A stretch of DNA of 61,205 nt from DATMGU01 sp035555315 (GTDB lineage: Bacteria > Pseudomonadota > Alphaproteobacteria > ATCC43930 > CGMCC-115725). Below the pieces are notes generated by a model that saw only the letters and a list, made by a program, of their open reading frames with translations, did not search any database and was not told the origin of the DNA. A program made the translations under genes and the position numbers. The stretch is taken from positions 1 through 61,205 of the forward strand of contig DATMGU010000105.1 in NCBI GenBank assembly GCA_035555315.1, in the 5' to 3' direction. This document shows, piece by piece, positions 1-9,787 of the stretch (positions within the stretch are counted from its first letter, which is position 1; each line of letters starts with the position of its first letter).

Positions 1-1262
<1,262 letters not shown>

Positions 1263-1328
1263 GGCGGTCTCGATACGATCTGCCAGGCATGCCTGGCGGT
1301 TGATTAGGGGCGTGAGGCTCGACAGTCG

Positions 1329-2330
1329 TCAGGCGGCGTGCGCCACCAGGTCCTTCACCAGATCCTTCAGGGACGCCTCGGGGCGGGCGCCGTAATGGCT
1401 GATGACTTCCGCGGCGCATACCCCACCCAGCCGCGCGCAGGTCGCCAAAGGCCGTTCCGTGGTCAGGCCATGCAGAAAGCCCGCGGCGTAAAGATCGCCG
1501 GCGCCGGTGGTGTCGACCACCCGGGCGACCGGCGCCGCCGGCACTTCGACCCGCTCGGCCGGGGTGACGACGACCGAACCCTTGGCGCCGCGCGTTACGG
1601 CGGCGATCGCGCAGAGGCTGCTTACGGCATCCAACGCCACGGCCAGGTCATCCGTCTCGAACAGCGACAGAATTTCCACCTCGTTGGCGAACAAGACATC
1701 CACATGGCCGGCGATGAAGCTGCGGAAGGCCTGCCGATGCCGGCCGACGCAGAACGGGTCGGACAGGCTCAAGCTGACCCGGCGGCCGGCGCTATGGGCG
1801 ATCTCGGCGGCCCTGCCGAAAGCCTCCTGCGCGCGCGGCGGATCGTAGAGATAACCTTCGAGATAGGTTACCTGGGCATCGCGGATCAGCGCCGGATCGA
1901 CGTCCTCCGGACCCAGCTCGACGCAGGCGCCCAGGAAGGTATGCATGGTCCGCTCGGCATCCGGCGTCACCAGGATCATCGACCGCGCGGTCGGCAGCCC
2001 GCTGGTCAGCGGCGCCGTGGTGAAGCGCACGCCCAAACTCGTGAGGTCGTGGCGGAACACGGCACCCAGCTGGTCGTCGCGCACCTTGCCGATATAGCCG
2101 GCACTGCCGCCCAGCAAGGCGACGCCGGCGATCGTGTTGCCGGCGGAGCCGCCCGACATCTCCAGGCCCGGACCCATCGCCGCGTAAACTTCCTCGGCGC
2201 GCGCCGCGTCGATCAGCGTCATGGCCCCCTTGGTCATGCCCTGTCGGGCGATGAACGCGTCATCGGCATGGGCAATGATGTCGACGATGGCATTGCCAAT
2301 GCCGACGACGTCCAGAGGGGCGATCGCCAT
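1329..2330 (-). CDS. PfkB-family carbohydrate kinase, adenosine kinase-like
   Basis: Ribokinase/PfkB-fold kinase of about 333 residues. It begins MAIAPLDVVGIGNAIVDIIA, the N-terminal pattern of alphaproteobacterial proteins annotated as adenosine kinases. A glycine-rich substrate lid (SGGSAGNTIAGVALLGG) follows, and near the C-terminus is the PfkB signature DTTGAGDLYAAGFLHGL with the catalytic Asp. Substrate cannot be told from sequence alone; adenosine or another nucleoside or sugar is possible. I chose the ATG at 2330 because it gives the family-typical N-terminus; an in-frame ATG at 2360 would add ten residues. The gene diverges from the EI24-type membrane gene, and the intervening DNA should hold both promoters. 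Confidence 0.88.
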   Translation of the reverse strand: MAIAPLDVVGIGNAIVDIIAHADDAFIARQGMTKGAMTLIDAARAEEVYAAMGPGLEMSGGSAGNTIAGVALLGGSAGYIGKVRDDQLGAVFRHDLTSLGVRFTTAPLTSGLPTARSMILVTPDAERTMHTFLGACVELGPEDVDPALIRDAQVTYLEGYLYDPPRAQEAFGRAAEIAHSAGRRVSLSLSDPFCVGRHRQAFRSFIAGHVDVLFANEVEILSLFETDDLAVALDAVSSLCAIAAVTRGAKGSVVVTPAERVEVPAAPVARVVDTTGAGDLYAAGFLHGLTTERPLATCARLGGVCAAEVISHYGARPEASLKDLVKDLVAHAA

Positions 2331-2466
2331 GGGTGCGGTAATCCTAGGGTCTATAAGCATGTGACAAAGCCCACCGGCCCGGGTTGACAACCCTCCGGCC
2401 AGTGACGCTGCGGTGCAGTATAGGAATTTCGGTTGTCCTGGCAACCAAACCCGGCGCAGGGGTACC

Positions 2467-3258
2467 ATGTCCGGATTGGTATCCCGCCCCGCCGCGCCGT
2501 CCCATCGCCCCGCGGCCTCGCCCCCTCGTTCACGCAACTGGAGTTGTCGCCCCAAATTGCTCACAGCCTTCACGCTCACTTTCGGTCAGTTACCGACCCC
2601 CGAATTCCGTCGGTTGGTGATCGCCAGCCTGTTCTGGTCGGTGGTCGTCTTCGTCGCCTTGTGGGTCGGTATCGGTGCCTTGATCGAGACCAATCTCGGG
2701 GCGAATCAATGGCTCGACTGGCTGGTCCAGGTGTTGGGCGGCGTCGCCAGCCTGGTGCTGGCCTGGCTGCTGTTCCCCGCCGTGGCGACGATGATCCTCG
2801 GCTGCTATGCCGAAAGCATCATTCGGGCGGTCGAACACCGCCACTACCCTTGGCTTGGCGAACCGCCTGGCCCATCATGGCGGGTGGTGCTCGGCAGCGG
2901 CCTGCGCCTCGTGGGCCTCAGTCTGATTACGAATATTGCGGCGCTTCCGTTCTACCTGCTGTTTCCAGGTATAAACTACTTGGTTTTCAGTGTGTTGAAC
3001 GGTTATCTTCTCAGCCGAGAGAACTTTGATTTGGTCGCTTTGCGACGGTTGGGGCAGGGGGAGGCGCGGGCCTTGTGGCAAGCGCATCGGTTCGTCTTTG
3101 TGATCTCCGGCATGATCTTCGTCGGATTGTTCACCATCCCGCTGGTCAACCTGATAGCACCGCTCGTGTCGATCGCCGTGGTCGTGCATTTGGTGGAGCG
3201 ACTGAGGGATGACACATCGGCCGGTCCCCGCGCGTTGCGGAACCGGGCCGTATCTTGA
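2467..3258 (+). CDS. EI24-domain (CysZ-like) integral membrane protein
   Basis: Inner-membrane protein of about 230-263 residues with several hydrophobic segments (e.g. VVVFVALWVGIGALI, LVLAWLLFPAVATMILG, LITNIAALPFYLLFPGINYL, MIFVGLFTIPLVNLIAP). The core NYLVFSVLNGYLLSRENFDLVALRR is the EI24/CysZ-family hallmark. CysZ is a sulfate permease, but many alphaproteobacterial EI24 proteins have no assigned substrate, so I do not call transport of a particular ion. The start is uncertain. The ATG at 2467 gives a Ser/Pro/Arg-rich leader unlike the family, and a TTG at 2557 just before LTAFTLTFGQLP would give a more typical N-terminus. The protein ends in a basic tail. Confidence 0.82.
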   Translation: MSGLVSRPAAPSHRPAASPPRSRNWSCRPKLLTAFTLTFGQLPTPEFRRLVIASLFWSVVVFVALWVGIGALIETNLGANQWLDWLVQVLGGVASLVLAWLLFPAVATMILGCYAESIIRAVEHRHYPWLGEPPGPSWRVVLGSGLRLVGLSLITNIAALPFYLLFPGINYLVFSVLNGYLLSRENFDLVALRRLGQGEARALWQAHRFVFVISGMIFVGLFTIPLVNLIAPLVSIAVVVHLVERLRDDTSAGPRALRNRAVS

Positions 3259-3386
3259 GGTGGGGCGTGGCACGGCCCCACCAGCGTGACGCCACCCAAC
3301 TGCCGAACCGCTCGAGGCGTCCCGTATCGGCGACTACCAAGCTCCGCTACCGCCAACCACAACCGCCAACTATTGGGGATTTTTAG

Positions 3387-4121
3387 ATGTTCCGCCGTAA
3401 AAAGACCGAAGGCGACGACGCCAGGCCAGAGGCAGAGACGAAAGATGCCTTGCTAGGCGTTCCACCGTCGAAAACCACCGCCCGGGCCGCCTTGTCGGGC
3501 AGTTCGCCGATCGCTCCGCCGAACATGCCGACGCGTCTGCCCGCGATGCCACCCCGCGCCGGTGGCGATCTTTCCATTCCGCCGCGCGCCGGCGGCGATC
3601 CTTCCCGCTCAATGGAGTTGCCCCGTCGAATGACTGATACATCGACTTCCTTCGCCCCGGCCCCTCCCGCTGCGTCGCCCACCCCGTCGCGGCAGAACGA
3701 GGCCTCCACCCGGCAGCTGATCGTCGGCCGTGAAATCTCGCTGTCCGGCGAAATCACCGCCTGCGACCGCCTTGTCGTCGAAGGCAGTGTCGAAGCCAAT
3801 CTGGCGAATTGCCGGGATATCGACATCGCCGAATCGGGCCTGTTCAAGGGCTCGGCCTCGATCGAGGAAGCGGAGATCCGCGGTCGCTTCGATGGCGAGC
3901 TCACCGTGCGCAAGCGGCTGCTCATCCGGTCGACCGGCAAGGTGGTCGGCACCATCCGCTATGGTCAGATCGAGATCGAATGCGGCGGCCAGATTTCCGG
4001 CGACATCCAATCGGTGGCGATGACCGACGAAATCGGCCATCCGGTCGAGACCATTCGGCCGGTTCTCGGCGATCGGGCGCCGCTGGAACGCAGCGACCTG
4101 CACCCGGCACGGGTGAATTAG
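3387..4121 (+). CDS. Bactofilin (polymer-forming cytoskeletal protein)
   Basis: Bactofilins self-assemble into filaments at the membrane and scaffold cell-wall or polarity factors. The 244-residue protein starts MFRRKK and has a disordered Pro/Gly/Ser-rich N-terminal ~110 residues containing a duplicated PPRAGGD segment. The beta-helical bactofilin domain follows from about residue 112 (RQLIVGREISLSGEI) through GSVEANL, GSASIEEAEIRGRFDGEL and GQISGDIQS. The short charged C-terminal tail is normal for the family. It is a stand-alone gene; a strong inverted repeat follows the stop. I see no adjacent M23 peptidase, which often accompanies bactofilins. Confidence 0.93.
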   Translation: MFRRKKTEGDDARPEAETKDALLGVPPSKTTARAALSGSSPIAPPNMPTRLPAMPPRAGGDLSIPPRAGGDPSRSMELPRRMTDTSTSFAPAPPAASPTPSRQNEASTRQLIVGREISLSGEITACDRLVVEGSVEANLANCRDIDIAESGLFKGSASIEEAEIRGRFDGELTVRKRLLIRSTGKVVGTIRYGQIEIECGGQISGDIQSVAMTDEIGHPVETIRPVLGDRAPLERSDLHPARVN

Positions 4122-4137
4122 ACCCGCGTCACCGTGT

Positions 4138-4181
4138 TTGGGACGAACCGGCCCCGGACAGGCCGGGGCGGTTCGTCCCAA
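4138..4181 (+). repeat. Strong hairpin downstream of the bactofilin gene
   Basis: An inverted repeat of about 17 bp per arm (GGGACGAACCGGCCCCGG on the left, CCGGGGCGGTTCGTCCC on the right, one bulged C) with a loop of a few bases, flanked by TTT on the left and AAAAAAA on the right. The A-run lies on the wrong side for a U-tract in either direction, so this is not a canonical intrinsic terminator. It may still stabilise the transcript 3' end. Confidence 0.6.
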
Positions 4182-4299
4182 AAAAACCTGCCCCTGGGGA
4201 AATCAATCGATGCGGCGCTAACGGGCCCTTAACCTTGTTGCGTTGCGATAGGATGATTGGGCAGTATCAAGCCTCGTTGCTGGGGGAGTGTGCGGTCAG

Positions 4300-4857
4300 A
4301 TGGCCAGGGTTCCGGGGGGAACCGATGGGCTTCGTCAAGTGTATGCGGTGCGGCAATTCACGGTTGCCCGTCGGTCGCTCAGGGGTCTTTTCGGGGTTGT
4401 GATCACCGTCGTCCTGGCGGGCTGGTTGGCTGCCTGCGGCACGGTGCCGGGACCCGTATCGACCACGGCATCGACCCGGCCGGACATGGCGACCGCCCCA
4501 TCTCCGACCGGCCCGCTTCCGACCAGTCAGGCCCGGGCGGCGTTGCCGTCACCTGTGGCGTCGGCCGCGTCCCGTGATGTCGCGGCCAAGGTCGCGGCCC
4601 TCGTTAACCTCACTCGGGACGATCTGACCGCGACCTTCGGCCAGCCGGATTTCACCCGCGCCGATCCCCCGGCCGAGATCTGGCAATACCGCTCCGCGAG
4701 CTGCGTGCTGGACGTGTTCTTCTACCCGGAAGGCTCGGACATGCGGGTAAGCTACGCCGCGACGCATAGCCGTGGCCTGATCAAGATCGCCGAAAACGCC
4801 TGCTTTCCGGGGCTAGCCACGCCGCCTCGGCCGGTCACCACCGAGGCGCGTAGTTAA
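4300..4857 (+). CDS. Putative outer-membrane lipoprotein of unknown function
   Basis: Exported lipoprotein: a basic N-terminus, a hydrophobic helix (GLFGVVITVVLAGWLAAC) and a lipobox ending in AAC, so the mature protein begins at that Cys. The mature part has a ~50-residue Thr/Pro/Ser-rich linker followed by a small globular domain (LVNLTRDDLTATFGQPDFTRADPPAEIWQYRS, split here by description only) ending with CVLDVFFYPEG. The LTRDDL..FGQP..WQYR pattern resembles the SmpA/BamE-like fold seen in many small lipoproteins, but this is by eye only. The ATG at 4300 follows GGGGGAG; later GTG starts (4348) are possible. Its 3' end overlaps the convergent nth gene by 45 bp. Confidence 0.75.
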   Translation: MARVPGGTDGLRQVYAVRQFTVARRSLRGLFGVVITVVLAGWLAACGTVPGPVSTTASTRPDMATAPSPTGPLPTSQARAALPSPVASAASRDVAAKVAALVNLTRDDLTATFGQPDFTRADPPAEIWQYRSASCVLDVFFYPEGSDMRVSYAATHSRGLIKIAENACFPGLATPPRPVTTEARS

Positions 4858-5547
4858 CGCCGCATCCGCCTGGATGGCCTCGTCGACCGGCGAGGCCGCG
4901 GTGATCGACGGCCTCGGCGCCGTCTTCGCCTTATAGCGGCACAGGTCGCGCACCACGCAGGTCGGACACTCCGGCTTGCGCGCCTTGCAGGTATAGCGGC
5001 CGTGCAGGATCAGCCAGTGATGCGCGCCCATGCGCCATTCGCTCGGCACGTGCTTCATCAGCTTGTCCTCGACGGCGCGCGGCGTCTTCCCCGGCGCGAT
5101 GCCCGTCCGGTTGCCGACGCGGAAGATATGCGTATCGACGGCGATCGTCGCTTCGCCGAACACCACGTTCAGCACCACATTGGCGGTCTTCCGGCCAACG
5201 CCCGGCAGGGCCTCCAACGCGTCTCGATCGGCCGGCACCTCGCCGCCATGCCGATCGAGCAGCAATTGGCTCAGCGCGATGACGTTCTTCGCCTTGGTCT
5301 TGAACAGGCCGATCGACTTGATGTGCTCGATCAGGGCTGCCTCGCCCAGGGCCAGCATCTTGGCCGGCGTGTCGACCGTCTCGAACAACCGGCGGGTCGC
5401 CCGGTTGACGCCGACATCGGTCGCCTGCGCCGACAGCACGACGGCGACCAGCAGGGTGAATGGGTTGAGGTATTCCAGCTCGGTCTTGGGTTCGGGCAGG
5501 CGCTCGGCCAACCGGCGGAAGAATTCGTCGATCTCGGCTTTGGTCAT
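4813..5547 (-). CDS. nth: Endonuclease III (DNA glycosylase/AP lyase)
   Basis: Base-excision-repair enzyme that removes oxidised pyrimidines and cleaves the abasic site. The 244-residue protein shows the helix-hairpin-helix LPGVGRKTA with catalytic Lys at residue 120, the catalytic Asp in VDTHIFRV (residue 138), and the iron-sulfur loop Cys187-X6-Cys194-X2-Cys197-X5-Cys203. Start MTKAEIDEFFRRL is typical. A ~35-residue C-terminal extension beyond the cluster is longer than E. coli Nth and low in conserved motifs. It converges with the lipoprotein gene, sharing 45 bp of overlapping 3' ends. Confidence 0.97.
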   Translation of the reverse strand: MTKAEIDEFFRRLAERLPEPKTELEYLNPFTLLVAVVLSAQATDVGVNRATRRLFETVDTPAKMLALGEAALIEHIKSIGLFKTKAKNVIALSQLLLDRHGGEVPADRDALEALPGVGRKTANVVLNVVFGEATIAVDTHIFRVGNRTGIAPGKTPRAVEDKLMKHVPSEWRMGAHHWLILHGRYTCKARKPECPTCVVRDLCRYKAKTAPRPSITAASPVDEAIQADAALTTRLGGDRPRRRG

Positions 5548-5585
5548 GATCGGGCGATCCTAGAGAGCCGCTGCCGCGGGGGCCA

Positions 5586-5624
5586 GCGCCTTGAACCCTG
5601 AGCGCCTTGATCTGGCGCCTTGAA
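5586..5624 (+). repeat. Short direct repeats in the nth / DUF2244 divergent intergenic region
   Basis: The 9-mer GCGCCTTGA occurs three times, starting at 5586, 5602 and 5615, in the 140-bp space between divergent genes. The spacing is irregular (16 and 13 bp). It could be a regulatory array or simple slippage; no regulator can be named. Confidence 0.4.
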
Positions 5625-5687
5625 CTCCGGTCTGCGACCAGATGGAAGCTTTACCGGCACGCGCGGCGATGCCTATCGTTAAGGGTG

Positions 5688-6194
5688 ATGACCGAACCCG
5701 TCCCGGAAACCCAGCCCGAGCCGCCCGTCCTGTTCGAGGCGAGTTTGCGGCCGCATCGCAGCCTGCCGCCGGCCGGATTCTTCGGCTTCATGCTGCTGGT
5801 GGCGGTGGTCAGTTTTTGCGCGGGTGTGGGTTTCGTGCTGATGGGGGCCTGGCCGGTAACCGGCTTCTTCGGGCTCGACGTCCTGTTGCTCTACGGCGCA
5901 TTCCGGCTGAACTACCGCAGCGGCCGGATGCGCGAGACGCTGCGCCTCACGGGCGACAGCCTGACCATCGAACGCATCAGCGTGCGCGGCGAGCGGCGGT
6001 TCTGGACGTTCCAGCCGTTCTGGCTGCGCGTCCAGCTGATCGACACCGGCGCCGACGGCAACCGATTGGTATTGACCTCCCACGGCCGCTCACTCGCGGT
6101 CGCCGGCTTCCTGTCCGCGGACGAACGCCGGGTACTGGCCGGCGACCTGCAAGCCGCCCTCGCCCGCTATAAGGCCCAGCTGACCCAGGTGTGA
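5688..6194 (+). CDS. DUF2244 family integral membrane protein
   Basis: 168-residue membrane protein: a cytoplasmic N-terminus with FEASLRPHRSLPPAGF, two adjacent transmembrane helices (FMLLVAVVSFCAGVGFVLMG and a second through TGFFGLDVLLLYGAF), then a soluble domain with RISVRGERRFWTFQPFWLRVQL and a C-terminal LVLTSHGRSLAVAGFLS block. This is the DUF2244 layout common in Alphaproteobacteria; biochemical function is unknown. The ATG at 5688 is preceded by AAGGG at suitable spacing; upstream in-frame starts would add a non-conserved leader. It diverges from nth and converges on dapB, with only 7 bp between the two stop codons. Confidence 0.88.
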   Translation: MTEPVPETQPEPPVLFEASLRPHRSLPPAGFFGFMLLVAVVSFCAGVGFVLMGAWPVTGFFGLDVLLLYGAFRLNYRSGRMRETLRLTGDSLTIERISVRGERRFWTFQPFWLRVQLIDTGADGNRLVLTSHGRSLAVAGFLSADERRVLAGDLQAALARYKAQLTQV

Positions 6195-6201
6195 TCCAAA
6201 T

Positions 6202-6999
6202 CTAAAGCCCCAGCACGTCGCGCATGCCATAGAGTCCGGCCGGCCGCTCCATCGTCCACAAGGCCGCGCGCACGGCGCCGCGCGCATAGATGCGCCGGTC
6301 GCCCGCGCGGTGGGTCAGTTCCAGCCGCTCGCCCTCGCCGGCGAACATCACCGTATGGTCACCGACGATATCGCCGCCGCGCAGCGCCGCGAAGCCGATC
6401 GAGCCGGCCGGGCGCGGTCCGGTATGGCCGTCACGGCTGCGGATCGCCACGGCATCGAGCTCGACGCCGCGCCCGGCCGCCGCCGCCTTGCCCAGCCCCA
6501 ATGCCGTGCCGGAGGGCGCGTCGACCTTGTGGCGATGATGCGTCTCGACGATCTCGATGTCGTAGCCGGCATCGAGCCGCCGGGCGACCTGCTCGACCAA
6601 GCCGAGCAGCAGGTTGACCCCCAGGCTCATATTCGGCGCCGCGATCACCGCGACCGCCGCCGCCGCCGCTTCGATCGCCGAGGTCGCGGCGGCATCCAGG
6701 CCGGTGGTGCCGATGACCAAGGCGGTGCCGTGGCTCGCGGCCAGGATCGCGTGCCGGGCGGCCACCGCTGGGGCCGTGAAATCGATCACCACATCGGACG
6801 CGGCGATCACGGCTTCCGCATCGGCGGTACCGACGATGCCGGCCGGCGGCAATCCGGCGATCTCCCCCAGATCCCGGCCGGCGGCCGAGGATGTGGTCCC
6901 GCCGGCCAGGACGGCGCCCGGCGTCGCCAGGACCTCGGCGATCAGCAGCTTTCCCATCCGTCCGCCGCAGCCCATGATTCCGATCCGGCATCCAGTCAT
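6202..6999 (-). CDS. dapB: 4-hydroxy-tetrahydrodipicolinate reductase
   Basis: Catalyses the NAD(P)H-dependent second committed step of the diaminopimelate/lysine pathway, feeding peptidoglycan and lysine synthesis. The 265-residue protein has the Rossmann motif GIMGCGGRMGK at the N-terminus, the cofactor segment VVIDFTAP, and the family signature ETHHRHKVDAPSGTA holding the catalytic His pair and substrate-binding Lys. Length is typical. It diverges from murJ across about 60 bp, which should contain both promoters. Confidence 0.97.
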   Translation of the reverse strand: MTGCRIGIMGCGGRMGKLLIAEVLATPGAVLAGGTTSSAAGRDLGEIAGLPPAGIVGTADAEAVIAASDVVIDFTAPAVAARHAILAASHGTALVIGTTGLDAAATSAIEAAAAAVAVIAAPNMSLGVNLLLGLVEQVARRLDAGYDIEIVETHHRHKVDAPSGTALGLGKAAAAGRGVELDAVAIRSRDGHTGPRPAGSIGFAALRGGDIVGDHTVMFAGEGERLELTHRAGDRRIYARGAVRAALWTMERPAGLYGMRDVLGL

Positions 7000-7059
7000 T
7001 CGCGTCGTTCCTCTGGTTGGCTTTCCCTTGGCGGTCCGCTTCGGCTACATCTCGGCCCC

Positions 7060-8652
7060 ATGAGCCTTCTGCGCGCCGCGGCCACCATCGGTGGCTATAC
7101 CATGATCAGCCGGGTATTGGCCTTCATCCGCGATATGCTGACCGCCTCGGTGCTGGGCGCCGGCCCGGTCGCGGAGGCGTTGTTCATCGCCCAGCGCCTG
7201 CCCAACATGTTCCGCTCGCTCTTCGCCGAGGGCGCCTTCAGCGTCGCCTTCGTGCCGACCTTCGCCGGCATGGTCGAGGCCGAGGGGCGGGAAGCCGCCC
7301 AGGCCTTCGCCGAACGGATCCTCGCGGTGCTGCTGGTCGTCCTGCTGCTGATGCTGGCCTTGGCGGAGGCGCTGATGCCTTGGGTGATCTACCTGATCGC
7401 CCCCGGCTTCTCCGGCGATCCGGCGAAGCTCGCCTATACCATCGAGCTCACCCGCATCACCTTTCCCTATCTCCTGTTCATCTCGCTCGTGACCCTGCTG
7501 GGCGGGGTGCTGAATTCCTTCGGCAAATTCGCCGCGGCGGCGGCGACGCCGGTCCTGCTGAACCTGTTCCTGATCGGTGGCTTGCTGCTCGGCTGTCACA
7601 TCGGCGATACCTGTACCGGTGGCGTCGCCTCGATCGAGGCGACCGGCACCAGCGGCCGTATCCAGGCACTGGCGATCTCGCTTGCCGGCCTCGCGCAATT
7701 CATCTGGCTGATGGTGTCTTGCGCGCGGGCGGGCCTGGTCATGCGCCTGCCCCGGCCGCGCCTGACGCCGGCGGTGCGCAAGCTCCTGACCCAGATGCTG
7801 CCGGCGACGCTGGGGGCGGGGATGAGCCAGGTCAATCTGCTGGTCTCGACCGGTGTCGCGACCTTCCTGCCGGCGGGCTCGGTCGCCTATCTCTATTACG
7901 CCGACCGGCTCAATCAACTGCCGCTCGGCGTGGTCGGCATCGCCGTCGCCACGGCGATCGTGCCGACCCTGTCGCGCCAGCTTCGCGCCGGCGACGAGAA
8001 GGCCGCCAATCACACGCTCAATCGCGGCTTGGAGCTGGCCTTGCTGCTGACTCTGCCGGCCGCCATCGCGCTGGGTGTCATCGCCGATCCGATCCTGGCG
8101 GTGCTGTTCCAGCGCGGCAATTTCGGATCGGTGGAGACGGCGGGTACCGCCGCGGCCCTCTCCGCCTACGCGGTCGGCCTGCCGGCCTTCGTGCTGGTCA
8201 AGGTGCTCGCCCCCGGCTTCTACGCCCGGCATGACGTGCGCACGCCGGTGCGGGCGGCCCTCGTGTCGCTGGTCGTCAACATCGTGCTGACCCTCGCCTT
8301 GGCGCTGCCCCTCGCCCATGTCGGCAACGCGCTGGCGACGACCATCGCCGGCTGGGTCAACGCGCTGCAGCTGATCTGGCTGATGCATCGGCGCGGCCAT
8401 CTGGTGCTCGATGGCCGCTTCCGCCGGCGGGTGCCCCGGGTGGCGGCCTCGGCGATCGGCATGGGGCTGGTGCTGCTGGCCGCCATGGGGTGGCTGTGGC
8501 CGATCCTGCATGGCGGACCGCTGGTGTTCCGCGTGACGGCGCTGGCGGGCCTGATCGCCCTTGGCCTCGGCGGCTTCGCGCTGCTGGCCCTGGTATCCGG
8601 GGCAGGCGACTGGCGTGAGCTCGCCCGATTGGTTCGTCGCCAACCGGCGTGA
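7060..8652 (+). CDS. murJ: Lipid II flippase MurJ
   Basis: Polytopic inner-membrane MOP-superfamily flippase that moves lipid II across the membrane for peptidoglycan synthesis. The 530-residue protein starts MSLLRAAATIGGYTMISR and contains the early conserved block GAGPVAEALFIAQRLPNMFR with LFAEGAFSVAFVP, matching MurJ TM1-2. About 14 hydrophobic helices follow. The ATG at 7060 is the family start; the frame is open far upstream only because it runs antisense to dapB. The neighbours dapB (divergent) and trpS (79 bp downstream) are common companions of murJ in related genomes. Confidence 0.95.
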   Translation: MSLLRAAATIGGYTMISRVLAFIRDMLTASVLGAGPVAEALFIAQRLPNMFRSLFAEGAFSVAFVPTFAGMVEAEGREAAQAFAERILAVLLVVLLLMLALAEALMPWVIYLIAPGFSGDPAKLAYTIELTRITFPYLLFISLVTLLGGVLNSFGKFAAAAATPVLLNLFLIGGLLLGCHIGDTCTGGVASIEATGTSGRIQALAISLAGLAQFIWLMVSCARAGLVMRLPRPRLTPAVRKLLTQMLPATLGAGMSQVNLLVSTGVATFLPAGSVAYLYYADRLNQLPLGVVGIAVATAIVPTLSRQLRAGDEKAANHTLNRGLELALLLTLPAAIALGVIADPILAVLFQRGNFGSVETAGTAAALSAYAVGLPAFVLVKVLAPGFYARHDVRTPVRAALVSLVVNIVLTLALALPLAHVGNALATTIAGWVNALQLIWLMHRRGHLVLDGRFRRRVPRVAASAIGMGLVLLAAMGWLWPILHGGPLVFRVTALAGLIALGLGGFALLALVSGAGDWRELARLVRRQPA

Positions 8653-8731
8653 CCCTGACGGCCGACTTGACCCTGACCACCGGGCGAAGGGATAACCCTC
8701 ACCTCTCCTCACCTCAGCAGCTTCGGGTATC

Positions 8732-9730
8732 ATGAACCGCATTTTCTCGGGCATCCAGCCGACCGGCAATCTGCATCTGGGCAACTACCTGGGGGCCGTG
8801 CGCAATTGGGTGCGGCTGCAGCGGGATTTCGACTGCGTCTTCTGCATCGTCGATCTGCATGCCATCACCCAGCCGCAGAATCCGGCCGAGCTGCGCCAGA
8901 GCACGCGCGAGGTGGCGGCGCTCTATATCGCCGCCGGCATCGATCCCGCCCGCTGCGTGATCTTCAACCAGAGCCTGGTCTCGGCGCATGCGGAACTCGG
9001 TTGGATCCTCGGCTGCTTGACGCCGCTCGGCTGGCTCAACCGGATGACCCAATTCAAGGACAAGGCGGGCAAGCAGCGTGATATGGCCGGCCTCGGCCTC
9101 TATAGCTATCCGGTGCTGATGGCCGCCGACATCCTGCTGTACAAGGCGACCCATGTGCCGGTCGGCGAAGACCAGAAGCAGCATTTGGAATTGGCCCGCG
9201 ACATCGCCGGCGCGTTCAACCGGCAGTTCGGCGTCGAGTATTTTCCGCTCCCCGAACCGGTGATCCAGGGTCCGGCGACGCGGGTCATGAGCCTGCGCGA
9301 CGGCACCAAGAAGATGTCGAAATCGGATGTCTCGGAGTATTCGCGGATCAACATGGTCGACGACGCCGAGGCGATCGCGCTCAAGATCCGCAAGGCCAAG
9401 ACCGATCCGGCACCCCTGCCGGACAGCGTCGAGGGCCTCGCCGATCGGCCGGAGGCGGATAACCTGCTGGGCATCTACGCCGCGCTGACCGACACGGAGC
9501 TGCCCCAGGCGGTCGGCCGCTTCGCCGGCCAGTCGTTTTCGATCTTCAAGGAAGCCCTGGCCGAGACCGTCATCGGCGTCATGGCACCGATCGCCACGGA
9601 ATACCATCGCCTGATGGCCGAACCCGGCTACATCGACGGTATCTTGAAGGCCGGCGGCGAGCGGGCCAACGCGATCGCGGCGCCGCATCTCGCCGAGGTC
9701 AAGGACATCGTCGGCATGCTCCGCCCGTAA
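8732..9730 (+). CDS. trpS: Tryptophanyl-tRNA synthetase
   Basis: Class I aminoacyl-tRNA synthetase charging tRNA-Trp. The 332-residue length is normal. The N-terminal MNRIFSGIQPTGNLHLGNYLG carries the HIGH-equivalent HLGN (residues 15-18), and KMSKS occurs at residues 194-198 within GTKKMSKSD. The central GEDQKQHLELARD block is characteristic of TrpRS. It lies in tandem behind murJ with a 79-bp gap and is followed by a hairpin and GC-rich tandem repeats before the convergent efflux operon. Confidence 0.98.
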   Translation: MNRIFSGIQPTGNLHLGNYLGAVRNWVRLQRDFDCVFCIVDLHAITQPQNPAELRQSTREVAALYIAAGIDPARCVIFNQSLVSAHAELGWILGCLTPLGWLNRMTQFKDKAGKQRDMAGLGLYSYPVLMAADILLYKATHVPVGEDQKQHLELARDIAGAFNRQFGVEYFPLPEPVIQGPATRVMSLRDGTKKMSKSDVSEYSRINMVDDAEAIALKIRKAKTDPAPLPDSVEGLADRPEADNLLGIYAALTDTELPQAVGRFAGQSFSIFKEALAETVIGVMAPIATEYHRLMAEPGYIDGILKAGGERANAIAAPHLAEVKDIVGMLRP

Positions 9731-9738
9731 AGCCCCCA

Positions 9739-9787
9739 AGCCGGGCTCGGCCCGGCTGGATTCGGCCCGGCTGGACTCGGCTCGGCT
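9739..9787 (+). terminator. Hairpin and 15-bp tandem repeat between convergent trpS and the efflux operon
   Basis: AGCCGGGC-TCG-GCCCGGCT forms a perfect 8-bp stem (9739-9757), immediately followed by about three 15-bp units of the form TCGGCCCGGCTGGAY, the last one partial. No U-tract is present, so termination would be Rho-assisted or weak. It sits exactly between convergent stop codons. Confidence 0.5.

Noticed and set aside
6310..7059. N-terminal extension of murJ running antisense through dapB
   Set aside because: The extension is the shadow of dapB; the conserved MurJ N-terminus starts at 7060.
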